This document shows, one piece after another, positions 26,142-34,784 of a stretch of 64,000 nucleotides of DNA. The position numbers and the translations under genes were made by a program. Within the stretch, counting starts at the first letter, position 1; each line of letters opens with the position of its first letter. The DNA is taken from contig AP024710.1 in assembly GCA_024363285.1 (NCBI GenBank), forward strand, positions 2,450,001 to 2,514,000, in the 5' to 3' direction. A model generated the notes under the pieces. That model saw only the letters and a list, made by a program, of their open reading frames with translations. It had not been told where the DNA came from and made no database searches. The stretch comes from Leptolinea sp. HRD-7 (lineage in GTDB: Bacteria; Chloroflexota; Anaerolineae; Anaerolineales; Anaerolineaceae).

Positions 26142-26723
26142 GTGTTTCGTAGACCTAGACCACCCCGACCACCATTTCCACCTGTTGGATTATTTGGATT
26201 CTTAAATCCGATGTTTCAAAAAATTCTGGGTGAAGCTAACCAGGCTTTTGAAACAGGCGATTATACGAACGCGGCTGAACGCTACACGCGATTGGCAGAG
26301 CGGGCTATCATCCGGGGAAGATCCCGGGCTGGTAATTGGATGATTAAAGCCGGTCAGGCGAATGTTCTGGCCGGACAGACTGAACCCGGACTGCAACAGA
26401 TATTCAAAGGGCTCGGTATGCTTCGGAACGAAGGCAGGCTAAGGGATTTTCGCCGTTATAGCTGGCGGACCATTGACCTTTTCAACAGCCATGGGTTACA
26501 AAAAGAAGCGGGCAAAGTGATGGAATGGATGCAAGGTGTATCTCCTGAGATGACCATTCCAATGAATGACCACGTTAACTACGAGGGACAGGCTTCTTTT
26601 CATCAAAAACTACCGTCAAAATGTCCATCCTGTGGTGCGCCTGTTCATCCAGAAACCGTTGACTGGGTAGAGAATGGACAGGCAGCCTGCGCCTATTGTG
26701 GAATATTACTTCCTGAAGGTTAG
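26142..26723 (+). CDS. Zinc-ribbon protein with proline-rich N-terminus, unrecognised
   Basis: A 193-residue protein beginning with GTG at 26142, with AAGGAG 6-7 bases upstream. An Arg/Pro-rich head (FRRPRPPRPPFPP) is followed by a helical, TPR-like middle (EANQAFETGDYTNAAERYTR). The C-terminal zinc ribbon has CPSCGAPVHP and CAYCGILLPEG. No catalytic motif is seen. It follows trmI by 13 bases and may share its transcript. An in-frame start at 26043 inside trmI is rejected for lack of a ribosome site. Confidence 0.75.
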   Translation: MFRRPRPPRPPFPPVGLFGFLNPMFQKILGEANQAFETGDYTNAAERYTRLAERAIIRGRSRAGNWMIKAGQANVLAGQTEPGLQQIFKGLGMLRNEGRLRDFRRYSWRTIDLFNSHGLQKEAGKVMEWMQGVSPEMTIPMNDHVNYEGQASFHQKLPSKCPSCGAPVHPETVDWVENGQAACAYCGILLPEG

Positions 26724-26753
26724 GCACCGGACTTCCGTTTATCGTTTTTTCAG

Positions 26754-27329
26754 ATGAACAAAGATACGATCCGCACAATGCTCGCCAAACCAGAAACCGA
26801 ACAGGAAATACCTGAGGGTTTCTGGCGGCGTGCTTCTGTGCTGGCCCTTTTTACAGAGTCCGGGGAGGGTCTTTCACTCCTATTTACCCGCCGAACTGAC
26901 CATGTAGTGGACCATAAAGGGCAGGTTTCTTTCCCTGGAGGTGCTGTTGAGCCGAATGATGAGTCGCTTGAGGTGACAGCTCTCAGGGAGACTTTTGAAG
27001 AAATTGGAATTAAACCGGCAGAAATTGAGATTCTGGGCCGATCAAAGGATATGTTCACTATATCCGGGTGGTGGATTACCCCTATCGTCGGGTGGTATAC
27101 AAAACACAACGGATTTAATTTGAATCCAATTGAAGTAATACGCGTTTTTACTATCCCTGTAGAGTGGTTGCGCCGTAAAGAGAATTGGTACTACAGGTCT
27201 TATGAACGAGACGGAATCGTGCGTGAAAATGTTATTTTTTATAAAGAGTTTGACGGCGAAATTTTGTGGGGGATCACCGCTCACCTGGTACATGACTTAC
27301 TAGAAAAAATTGAAATTATTGAGAAATAG
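26754..27329 (+). CDS. Nudix hydrolase, CoA-pyrophosphatase-like (NudL group)
   Basis: A 191-residue Nudix enzyme. The segment LLFTRRTDHVVDHKGQVSFP resembles the UPF0035/NudL signature preceding the Nudix box. The box GGAVEPNDESLEVTALRETF, then EEIGI, keeps the catalytic REtfEE core. NudL enzymes cleave CoA to phosphopantetheine and 3',5'-ADP. The start ATG has no clear ribosome site, but a terminator closes the run behind it. Substrate assignment rests on the NudL-like motif only. Confidence 0.82.
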   Translation: MNKDTIRTMLAKPETEQEIPEGFWRRASVLALFTESGEGLSLLFTRRTDHVVDHKGQVSFPGGAVEPNDESLEVTALRETFEEIGIKPAEIEILGRSKDMFTISGWWITPIVGWYTKHNGFNLNPIEVIRVFTIPVEWLRRKENWYYRSYERDGIVRENVIFYKEFDGEILWGITAHLVHDLLEKIEIIEK

Positions 27330-27331
27330 AA

Positions 27332-27367
27332 ACACCCCTGACGGTAAGGTCAGGGGTGTCTTTTTTA
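27332..27367. terminator. Terminator between Nudix gene and rplY
   Basis: ACACCCCTGAC pairs with GTCAGGGGTGT around GGTAAG, followed by CTTTTTT on plus. It lies between convergent genes. Confidence 0.88.
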
Positions 27368-27376
27368 ACCATAGAA

Positions 27377-28015
27377 TTACTCGGTTTCTTCTTCTTCTTT
27401 CTTGCCTTTTTCGATGACTTCGGGTTCCGCAGCTGTTGCACTCTCTATGGCAGCTTCCTCGTCCTTGGTCAGGGTGACAATAACGACGACATCATCCGGG
27501 GAGGCATGAACGTGAACTTTATCAGAAAGGGCGATATCTTTGACAGTGAAATGGTCGCCAATCTTTTTTAACTTGCTAAGATCAAGGGTAATTTTCTCAG
27601 GTAGGTCTTGAGGCAGGGCTTCCACTTCCACAGAATCCATTTCTGTGATGATGATGCCATTGAAATCTTTGACAGCAGGGGAAACACCTTCCAGGGTGAT
27701 AGCAACTTTGGCGCGAATCTTTTCAGAAAGAGAAACGACCTGGAAGTCGACATGTTTCAAAGAGTTGCGCAGGTAATCGCGCTGTTTTTCACGAACCAGG
27801 GCGGCGTTTTCTTTTCCGTCAAGATTGATATAGACCAGGCTTGAAGCGGTCAAACCATGCAGAACACGTGAGGCTTCTTTGAGGTCCAGGGTAATCGGTG
27901 TGGCATCGAAATGATGACCATAAATTACAGCGGGGAGTTTACCCTCACGGCGCAAAGCGCCTACTTTTTTCCCTTTGACAGTGCGCAGGGTGGCATTAAT
28001 AACTGCTTTTTCCAT
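27377..28015 (-). CDS. rplY: 50S ribosomal protein L25 / general stress protein Ctc
   Basis: A 212-residue long-form L25 (TL5/Ctc) that binds 5S rRNA. The N-terminal L25 domain (KVGALRREGKLPAVIYGH...) and the beta C-terminal domain (EGVSPAVKDFNGIIITEMDS, VEVEALPQDLP) are both present. An acidic, Glu/Lys-rich tail (EKGKKEEEETE) is typical of the long form. Single gene with a downstream terminator. Confidence 0.95.
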   Translation of the reverse strand: MEKAVINATLRTVKGKKVGALRREGKLPAVIYGHHFDATPITLDLKEASRVLHGLTASSLVYINLDGKENAALVREKQRDYLRNSLKHVDFQVVSLSEKIRAKVAITLEGVSPAVKDFNGIIITEMDSVEVEALPQDLPEKITLDLSKLKKIGDHFTVKDIALSDKVHVHASPDDVVVIVTLTKDEEAAIESATAAEPEVIEKGKKEEEETE

Positions 28016-28095
28016 TTTATTTTCCTTCGAGCGCCTCTCACCATAACGTGGTTACCTTCGCTCTATAGTAGATTCGGCTTACGCCGTGATTAACA

Positions 28096-28617
28096 TCAGG
28101 ATCGCAACCAGCGAAAAAGCCCGTACACTAGTCCAAAAGTCAAACCTGCCGCGGCGCCAAAGAGGGCAATGCTTCTGGGCTCGACAACAGTTTCAACGGG
28201 GGCATCCATCCGGGTTGTCAGCAAAAATACGGTGTGCATTTTACCACCATGCACTTCTCTGGCAATGACAAATCCAGATTTGGATTCGGTCATACGAACA
28301 GATTGGGCCAGGGTGACACCAATAGTACCGTTTACAACCATGTCATGCGAATTGATAACACCGGAAAAGCTATGGTCTATTGCTGCCTGTTCTGTTTTGA
28401 CAAAACCAGTCAGGCCGCGCTGGATAGTAGCGGTTTGTGATTTAACTTCTCCCAGAAAGCTGTCGGCTGCTTCAACGGAATCAGCCGTAACTTTTGAAGC
28501 CCCGCTTTGATGCATTTGAACGATTTGCGCGTCAACCGAATCGGCGGATAGATTTTTCATATAAGCCGATTGAGGTAATGCCTTTGCAGCGGGTTTTCTT
28601 GAAGTTTCAGCATTCAT
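28096..28617 (-). CDS. C-terminally membrane-anchored, beta-helix-like protein, unrecognised
   Basis: A 173-residue protein. The middle (about residues 25-110) has a quasi-repeat of short strands (ADSVDAQIVQMHQSGASKVT, ADSVEAADSFLGEV, then GVINSHDMVVNGTIGVTLAQ). This resembles the turns of bactofilin/polymer-forming cytoskeletal beta-helices. It ends in one membrane helix (SIALFGAAAGLTFGLVYGLF) and a short basic tail. No known family was identified with certainty. It lies between rplY and the sdh-like genes with gaps of about 70-80 bases and may be its own unit. Confidence 0.7.
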   Translation of the reverse strand: MNAETSRKPAAKALPQSAYMKNLSADSVDAQIVQMHQSGASKVTADSVEAADSFLGEVKSQTATIQRGLTGFVKTEQAAIDHSFSGVINSHDMVVNGTIGVTLAQSVRMTESKSGFVIAREVHGGKMHTVFLLTTRMDAPVETVVEPRSIALFGAAAGLTFGLVYGLFRWLRS

Positions 28618-28688
28618 CTAACACTTCTTTCTTTTAAGAAGAAGACATCATAAAAGCGAATAATTTTATCTCACCGGTTCATCTGCTG

Positions 28689-29066
28689 TCAAGACAGTGG
28701 TGACATGGCGCGAACAGCGATAAGCAACCAGATGCCATAGATCAATGTGCCGGTGCCAAGTACTACCAACACAGTATTCACAACCTTCATCAACTTGTCA
28801 GACGGGCGCAGGTCAAGAATAATGCTTCGCAGACCTAAAAGCGCATGAACCAAAACAAACGTCAAAAAGAAACCTTCCATCACGAGGACGGCAGGATTCT
28901 GATAATACTTGATTACATCGGCAAATGTCAGCAAACCACCGGGTGCGACCAGGTGATTGACAATAAAGTGAATGATGAGGAATACAAGAATTAATCCGCC
29001 GGCCAGAACTTTAATGAACCAGAGGAGGGTGTTTTCTTGATTCGTTTTCGTTAACAGGTTCTTCAT
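28689..29066 (-). CDS. SdhD-like membrane anchor of an SDH-type complex
   Basis: 125 residues with three membrane helices and His residues at 33, 38 and 74 (VLVHALLGLRSIILDLRPSD). These match the haem-binding His and HxxxGLR pattern of SdhD/SdhC anchors. The ATG at 29066 is preferred over an in-frame start at 29099 because GGAGTCTGA, formed by the end of sdhC, is its ribosome site. It overlaps no neighbour and follows sdhC by 4 bases. It is the last gene of the glpK-glpA-sdhBCD run. It may anchor a glycerol-3-phosphate rather than a succinate dehydrogenase. Confidence 0.85.
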   Translation of the reverse strand: MKNLLTKTNQENTLLWFIKVLAGGLILVFLIIHFIVNHLVAPGGLLTFADVIKYYQNPAVLVMEGFFLTFVLVHALLGLRSIILDLRPSDKLMKVVNTVLVVLGTGTLIYGIWLLIAVRAMSPLS

Positions 29067-29070
29067 GGAA

Positions 29071-29457
29071 TCAGACTCCTCCAAACATACGAACGGCAAA
29101 GAAAAGAATCAACACACCGGAAAGGCCGGCGACGATCAGCAGCATGGCAAACTGATGACGTCCACCTATGCCAAAACTGGTTAACCCGATGCGAATGCCA
29201 TTGATACCGTGAATGATGCCCGCTGAAACCACTAACAATTCACCAAAAATGAATACCGGATTTTTCATCATGGTGATAAAGGAATCGTATGCCTGTGCTC
29301 CCTGTGTCAATTGAAAGAGGACAATAAGGTGCATGCTCAAGTAGAGTATCAAACCAAGGCCCGTAATACGATTGAGGATAAACCCCCAACCACCGGCAGA
29401 ACGGCCGCGGGGGTCAAACCATTCAAGGATTTTTTTCGGCGAGGGGGAACCTTTCAT
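29071..29457 (-). CDS. SdhC-like cytochrome b anchor of an SDH-type complex
   Basis: 128 residues with three membrane helices. The SGGWGFILNRITG-like stretch (Ser/Arg of the quinone site), His43 and His83 (GIIHGINGIRIGL) match SdhC cytochrome b556 subunits. The start ATG shares one base with the sdhB stop (TAATG), so the two are translationally coupled. Together with the next gene it should carry haem b and the quinone site for the Fe-S subunit encoded upstream. Confidence 0.88.
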   Translation of the reverse strand: MKGSPSPKKILEWFDPRGRSAGGWGFILNRITGLGLILYLSMHLIVLFQLTQGAQAYDSFITMMKNPVFIFGELLVVSAGIIHGINGIRIGLTSFGIGGRHQFAMLLIVAGLSGVLILFFAVRMFGGV

Positions 29458-30194
29458 TACTTTTTCTCCTTGTTCCCGAACCAGCGGCGGAAACTGGCAC
29501 GTAACAACTGTTTGCGCAGGTCCATAATGCGGAATCCGGGTTCAACATCTGATGGACAAACAGCGGAGCATTCATACGCGCTGTGGCACCGCCAGGCGCC
29601 TTCCTGATGATCAGCCAGGCTGGAGTCTATTCCATCTACTGATGCTGTTAAAGATTGCTGTAAGCCTGCCAACACCGCTGGTCCAACATAGTCAATATCC
29701 GTCGATGCAATCGGGCAGGCTGAAACGCATAATCCGCATTCAATACAATCCACGAGGCGTTCAAGGTTCTCTGTTCCCGCAGGTGTTTTTTCATATGCCA
29801 GGTTTCCTTGACTATTGGTGACAATAGAAGGTACACGCATGGTTTCCAGGTTTTGAAAGAAAGGTGCAACATCGACAACAAGATCAGCAATAAGGGGAAA
29901 ATTGCGGAGTGGTTCAACTTTTATTATGCCATTATCATGGGTGACAGATCTGATAGGGGTAATGCAGGTAAGTTTTTCCACCCCATTCACACGCATGCCA
30001 CAGGCGCCACAGGTGGAGTGATGACACGCGTGCCGATAGGAAAGACTGCGATCATGAACAGCCCAAACGTTTTCCACCGCATCAAGAACGGAATCATCCG
30101 GGTTAACCGTAAGAGTGTAATCTTTCCAGTATGTGTGATTATCACCCCGTTTTTGACGGGATATTCTTAGCGTGATCGTCCAGTTCGTAATCAT
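29457..30194 (-). CDS. SdhB/FrdB-like iron-sulfur subunit
   Basis: 245 residues with the full cluster set of an SDH iron-sulfur subunit: 2Fe-2S ligands Cys57, 62, 65 and 77 (CHHSTCGAC), 4Fe-4S ligands Cys150, 153, 156 and 160 (CIECGLCVSACP), and Cys203, 209 and 213 plus the VCPSDVEPG region for a 3Fe-4S centre. It passes electrons from a flavoprotein to quinone. No SdhA flavoprotein gene is next to it. The gene directly upstream, overlapping by ATGA, is a GlpA-type FAD dehydrogenase. That arrangement suggests an unusual partner. Confidence 0.92.
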   Translation of the reverse strand: MITNWTITLRISRQKRGDNHTYWKDYTLTVNPDDSVLDAVENVWAVHDRSLSYRHACHHSTCGACGMRVNGVEKLTCITPIRSVTHDNGIIKVEPLRNFPLIADLVVDVAPFFQNLETMRVPSIVTNSQGNLAYEKTPAGTENLERLVDCIECGLCVSACPIASTDIDYVGPAVLAGLQQSLTASVDGIDSSLADHQEGAWRCHSAYECSAVCPSDVEPGFRIMDLRKQLLRASFRRWFGNKEKK

Positions 30195-31369
30195 TGGGTT
30201 ACCTGTTCTGAATAAAACGTCCGGTATGGGGCTAGCTCTGTTTCAGCCGTGAAACAAGGCGCGTTGATTCCCAACTGAGCACAAACAACATCGGCTGTTT
30301 TTTCGGCCATCATGCGGCATGTTGTCGCCTTTCCGCCCGTAATGGTGACAAAACCGCGGATATTGTTAGCCGCCTGATGGTCAAAGCACTTAAAAGTACG
30401 CGATAAGCTACGCGCGTCTGAATTGGTCTGGATCAAAGGGCGGGCAGACATATAAGACGCGCGGATGCCTACCTTATCAATAGCCGGGATCATTTCGACT
30501 GCCCGATTAACCATTGTCTTAACCTGGTCGTGGTCAACAGGGATGTAATCGGCATCTGAAACTTCAAAAGATGTTGTTCCGATGACCGACATTCGGCGCT
30601 GTGGGATGATTATGTCACCATCACCTGGCAGAGAAAGGCGGTTTAGCACTCTTTCGGTCATGCGTTTGTTAAACGCAACCATTACGCCGGGGCAGGGAAT
30701 TACCGGAACATCCACGCCGGCCAGTGAGGCTATATGACCAGCCCACGCGCCACACGCGTTTATAAAGATATCTGCGTGAAGGTCGATATTTAGTCCGGTT
30801 GTACGGTCTATCATTGTGATGAAGTCCACCGTAGATTGACCATTCACATGAATAGAATCCACTTCATGGTATGCCATGAAGCGCGCGCCGCGGTTTTTCG
30901 CGCTGGCAGCAAAAGCCAATGCCAACCGGAGAGGATCAAATGAACCATCGGGAACTTCAAACCCACCAAGTACACCGGGATTAATTGCCGGTTCAAGCGT
31001 GAGTATTTCTTTCGCGTTCATCCAGCGTACTGGAATGCCGGCTTCTTCCGCTCCTTTTTGGAATTCATCTTTAAATGCCAGTTCTTCATCTGTGATGGCC
31101 AAAAAGAAACCCTGATTAAACTCGATACACTGGCGCGCGATTCTCCGCAGGATGATGTTTTCCTTTATGCACTCAAGGGCAGCCTCCGGGTCATTCACGC
31201 AATACCGTGCGCCGGAATGTAACAGGCCGTGTGTGCGGCCAGAGGTTCCATTACATATTTCTCCACGGTCAACAACTGTGACCGCGAAGCCGCGAAGGGT
31301 AAGATCATAGGCCAGCGCGCAACCGGTGAACCCGGCGCCAATAATTACGGCAGTTGGTTTGTCACTCAT
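30191..31369 (-). CDS. GlpA-type FAD-dependent glycerol-3-phosphate dehydrogenase
   Basis: 392 residues. An FAD Rossmann motif GAGFTG (residues 11-16) is followed by the GlpA hallmark SGRTHGLLHSGARYCVNDPE, ECIKENIILRRIA and a C-terminal TGGKATTCRMMAEKTAD. It oxidises sn-glycerol-3-phosphate to dihydroxyacetone phosphate. It lacks the Cys-rich BFD-like C-terminal domain of E. coli GlpA and has no glpB or glpC beside it. SdhB, SdhC and SdhD homologues follow with an overlapping ATGA. The ATG at 31369 lies 1 base after the glpK stop with no ribosome site, so it depends on coupling. Confidence 0.9.
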   Translation of the reverse strand: MSDKPTAVIIGAGFTGCALAYDLTLRGFAVTVVDRGEICNGTSGRTHGLLHSGARYCVNDPEAALECIKENIILRRIARQCIEFNQGFFLAITDEELAFKDEFQKGAEEAGIPVRWMNAKEILTLEPAINPGVLGGFEVPDGSFDPLRLALAFAASAKNRGARFMAYHEVDSIHVNGQSTVDFITMIDRTTGLNIDLHADIFINACGAWAGHIASLAGVDVPVIPCPGVMVAFNKRMTERVLNRLSLPGDGDIIIPQRRMSVIGTTSFEVSDADYIPVDHDQVKTMVNRAVEMIPAIDKVGIRASYMSARPLIQTNSDARSLSRTFKCFDHQAANNIRGFVTITGGKATTCRMMAEKTADVVCAQLGINAPCFTAETELAPYRTFYSEQVTQ

Positions 31370-31370
31370 A

Positions 31371-32867
31371 TTATTCTTGTATCCAATCAAAGGAGCGGGT
31401 GACAGCTTTTTTCCACCCGGAATATAATTTTTCGCGAACTGCCTTCGACATTACAGGTGACCAGGTTTTTTCAGGTGCCCATTTAGCGCGCAGTTCATCC
31501 AATGATTTCCAGTAACCTACAGCAAGCCCAGCCGCGTAAGCCGCTCCCAATGACGTTGTTTCTGCTACTTTCGGCCGGGTGACAGGAACATTTAAGATAT
31601 CTGCCTGAAATTGCATCAGCAGGTCATTGACCACCATGCCGCCGTCAACCTTAAGACTTTGCAGGTCAATGCCAGAGTCAGAGCGCATGGCATCTAATAC
31701 TTCGCGAGTCTGGTAAGCAGTGGCTTCGAGGGCTGCCCGGGCAATATGTCCACGATTGACAAAGCGGGTGAGCCCAACGATCACACCCCTCGCGTCACTG
31801 CGCCAGTATGGCGCGAAGAGACCAGAAAACGCGGGAACGATGAATGCACCACCATTATCATCCACTGTACGCGCCAGAGCTTCGATATCACTTGATTTCT
31901 GAATAATACCCAGATTGTCCCGGAGCCACTGTACCAGGGCACCAGAAATGGCTATGGAGCCTTCCAGGCAGTACACAGGAGGCTGGTTCTCCAATTGGTA
32001 TCCAAATGTGGTCAATAATCCGTTGTTACTGGGGACGGGTTTTTGACCGGTGTTCATTAGCATGAAGCATCCTGTGCCATAGGTATTTTTCGCTTCGCCG
32101 GGAGCAAAGCAGGTTTGACCGAATAACGCGGCTTGCTGGTCACCCAGAACGGAAGCAATGGGTACGCCTTCTAATATTCCGTGTGCTTCTCCGAAGATCT
32201 GTGAAGATGGTCGAATTTCTGGCAGAATGGATGCTGGTATTCCCATAAGTTCCAGCAGGCTGTCATCCCATTGACGGGTTTGAAGGTTCATTAGAAGTGT
32301 TCTGGAAGCATTGCTGCCATCGGTAATGTGCAAACCGCCGTTCTTACCACCAGTAAGATTCCAGATCAACCATGTGTCGATAGTACCGGCCAATGCGGTG
32401 CCGTTCTTTACCGCATCGGCTACGGAAGGCACATTTTCTATTAACCATTTGATCTTAGGACCGGAAAAATATGTTGCCAGAGGGAGTCCGGTTTTATCAC
32501 GAAGGCGGTCTTGCCCGCCTTTTTTTGCCAGTTCCTGGCATATTTCATCGGTACGAGTATCCTGCCAGACGATAGCTGGATGAAGAGGTTGTCCTGTGTT
32601 CCTGTCCCACATGACAGTGGTCTCACGCTGGTTGGTAATGCCCAGGGCAGAGATCTCAGATGGGTGAATTCCAGACTTTTGCAGTGCGTTAAGAATGACT
32701 TCTTGCGTGCGAATCCAAATTTCCATCGGGTCATGTTCAACCTGCCCCGATTGAGGATAATACTGTTTGTGTTCTTTCTGGTCAACAGCCGCGATTTGTC
32801 CCTGGTGGTCAAAGACGATAAACCGTGTGCTGCTGGTTCCCTGGTCAATGGCTGCGATATATTTCAT
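31371..32867 (-). CDS. glpK: Glycerol kinase
   Basis: A 498-residue FGGY kinase that phosphorylates glycerol to glycerol-3-phosphate with ATP. The N-terminal phosphate motif [24 protein letters not shown], the FGGY signatures near [19 protein letters not shown] and [15 protein letters not shown] are all present. Length is normal. Its product is the substrate of the dehydrogenase encoded immediately downstream. It begins 24 bases after the stop of the LCP-like gene. Confidence 0.97.
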   Translation of the reverse strand: MKYIAAIDQGTSSTRFIVFDHQGQIAAVDQKEHKQYYPQSGQVEHDPMEIWIRTQEVILNALQKSGIHPSEISALGITNQRETTVMWDRNTGQPLHPAIVWQDTRTDEICQELAKKGGQDRLRDKTGLPLATYFSGPKIKWLIENVPSVADAVKNGTALAGTIDTWLIWNLTGGKNGGLHITDGSNASRTLLMNLQTRQWDDSLLELMGIPASILPEIRPSSQIFGEAHGILEGVPIASVLGDQQAALFGQTCFAPGEAKNTYGTGCFMLMNTGQKPVPSNNGLLTTFGYQLENQPPVYCLEGSIAISGALVQWLRDNLGIIQKSSDIEALARTVDDNGGAFIVPAFSGLFAPYWRSDARGVIVGLTRFVNRGHIARAALEATAYQTREVLDAMRSDSGIDLQSLKVDGGMVVNDLLMQFQADILNVPVTRPKVAETTSLGAAYAAGLAVGYWKSLDELRAKWAPEKTWSPVMSKAVREKLYSGWKKAVTRSFDWIQE

Positions 32868-32891
32868 TTTGCTGGCCTCTGTTGCGCGGGT

Positions 32892-33992
32892 TTATTCGCC
32901 GGTTCCACCGAGGGAATTGGCAATATTCGCGCGTAATGAATCTTGATCTTTTATGGTAATTGTGCCGTCGTCGTTAATATTCAACCGAGAAATGGGTATG
33001 GTGAAGTAACGGAACCGAACAGGTTCTATGGAATTGGCCAGGCATACCAGTTGGTTTAGTTGTTCAATGGATAGATCGCTGGCAAAACCATCTTCTGTTT
33101 GATTAATAAACATTTTCACAAATGCGGCCGGTTCATATTTCTTCGCTATTCCACGGAACGCGTTTATTACATCATTTTGTCTTAGAACACGGTCCCATTC
33201 GCCCGCTCCACCGCCGCCTTTATAGGTGATAAATTTCCTGATCATGCTTCCGTCAAGTTTTTGTGAACCACGGGCCATATCATATTCGTCAGAAAGAAAA
33301 GGAGCACTGAGTTTGACATCAACAGAACCCAGCGAGTTCGCGAATTTTTCAATATTGGCTGTGTCAACGATCATGTAATGGGAAGCAAGTATCCCCAGAT
33401 TCTCATTGATCAATCGCGCGGTGCCATTAGATGCCAGCGAAATGGCATCCGCATTACTCCGTTCGACGTTATAGATCGAATTGAATGCGCCGGATAATGA
33501 GGGATACATCAGGCCATATGATAATAAATTGGAATCCGGGAATACCAATTCGGGGGGAAGGGCATAAACGACAATACGTTCATGACTAAAATCGACATTA
33601 ACGATCCGAAATCCGATCGCGCCATTAAATAGTGTGTCTTGTGACGTTATGTCTGTGAGGACAGTGAGGAGAATGTAAGAGCCAGTTGTGCCGCATACTT
33701 CTTTTAAAGGGCCGGGAGTATCAGTAATGACCGGGGTAAAAAGGACTTCTGGAGTGGAATATGGAGGAAATGTCGGGGTAGGCGTGGTCTCTGTGGTGGC
33801 TGTAAGGATACGCATCGGCGTTCCCGTACCCGGTGTGACTGATCCCTGAGGGGTTAGCGACATCATAGCGGCCAGAGTCGATGGGGGAATGAACGGCTGC
33901 CGGTAAAAGAGCTGGACAACAATAATCCCGATCACGGCACCCAGAACAATCAGGATACCGAGAAGTACCAGGATGACAGTTCTACCCTTCAT
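32892..33992 (-). CDS. LytR-CpsA-Psr (LCP)-like cell-envelope protein
   Basis: About 366 residues. A single N-terminal membrane helix (VILVLLGILIVLGAVIGIIV) is followed by a Pro/Thr-rich linker and a divergent LCP domain. The latter is seen in FRIVNVDFSHERIVVYALPP, VDTANIEKFANSLGSVDVKL and the late Arg-bearing WDRVLRQNDVINAF. LCP enzymes attach glycopolymers to peptidoglycan from lipid carriers; the classical early Arg/Asp motif is hard to place here, so activity is uncertain. The ATG at 33992 has GGAGGA 10 bases upstream. It sits at the head of the glycerol operon. Confidence 0.75.
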   Translation of the reverse strand: MKGRTVILVLLGILIVLGAVIGIIVVQLFYRQPFIPPSTLAAMMSLTPQGSVTPGTGTPMRILTATTETTPTPTFPPYSTPEVLFTPVITDTPGPLKEVCGTTGSYILLTVLTDITSQDTLFNGAIGFRIVNVDFSHERIVVYALPPELVFPDSNLLSYGLMYPSLSGAFNSIYNVERSNADAISLASNGTARLINENLGILASHYMIVDTANIEKFANSLGSVDVKLSAPFLSDEYDMARGSQKLDGSMIRKFITYKGGGGAGEWDRVLRQNDVINAFRGIAKKYEPAAFVKMFINQTEDGFASDLSIEQLNQLVCLANSIEPVRFRYFTIPISRLNINDDGTITIKDQDSLRANIANSLGGTGE

Positions 33993-34096
33993 GAGCAGCA
34001 AATCCTCCGTGTGATTGAAGTATTGATTCTGGCAATTCCGCTGAGGGATTAAAAAATATTGTATACCCGGATTGATAATCGGACTACTTTAATAAA

Positions 34097-34756
34097 TCAC
34101 CGGCTTGATCGGAGTTCATCCGGTTTTCGAAAAACAGCAGTTTCTTTGATCCCATTGCCAAACCAAACAGCATCCCACTCTTTGATTTCTTCTAAGACTT
34201 TCGCCCATTCATCATCAATCGGACCGTCTGAGATCGCTCTGGAATTTGGCGCCCAAGAATTGCATGGAATATAGTGATTCGCGTCATCAATAATCAATAG
34301 TCCTCCATTCTTCAAGAGAGGAATGGCTCGAATAGCGCAAGCCGGACGTTCAATTCCATCAATCAAAACGAAATTCAATGTGCCAGATTGAAGATTGTCA
34401 TCAGCGTGTACATAATCTGATATCAGTTTTTGTTCCAACGATAGTGTGTGTTCTGGTTTCGTGTAGAAATGGTAATTTACATTCTGTAATCCGTTTGATT
34501 CCAGTTCTTCACGTACCCGGGTGTACCATGCGTTATTATGTTCAATACTGGTGAGTTTCTTTACATGACGGGCAAACCAGGCTGTGCTTCTACCTGAACC
34601 ATATTCCAGTCCTATGAAATCAGGTTGAAGAGCCTGTTCCAGGTAGGCGATTGCTCTTGGTGTTAACCAGGGTGCCTTAGGGTTTTGAAACCGGAAGTAA
34701 TAGTCAGCCAATCTGCTGAAGATGTAAGCGGGGGTCCAATGACTGAAAGAACGCAT
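34097..34756 (-). CDS. Class I methyltransferase-like protein
   Basis: A 219-residue protein with a Rossmann-like SAM site (IGLEYGSGRSTAWFARHVKK, then LTSIEHNNAWY) and a LNFVLIDGIERPAC segment followed by LLKNGGLLIIDDANHY. That pattern occurs in Methyltransf_24-like enzymes. It stands alone downstream of the SpoU methylase and 28 bases from it. The substrate is unknown. Confidence 0.7.
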   Translation of the reverse strand: MRSFSHWTPAYIFSRLADYYFRFQNPKAPWLTPRAIAYLEQALQPDFIGLEYGSGRSTAWFARHVKKLTSIEHNNAWYTRVREELESNGLQNVNYHFYTKPEHTLSLEQKLISDYVHADDNLQSGTLNFVLIDGIERPACAIRAIPLLKNGGLLIIDDANHYIPCNSWAPNSRAISDGPIDDEWAKVLEEIKEWDAVWFGNGIKETAVFRKPDELRSSR

Positions 34757-34784
34757 TAATTATCCTATAAAAAAGTGATAGCCC

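Noticed and set aside
28620-28650. CTTCTT/AAGAAG inverted repeat downstream of sdhD
   Set aside because: Only six pairs and no GC core; too weak to call a terminator.
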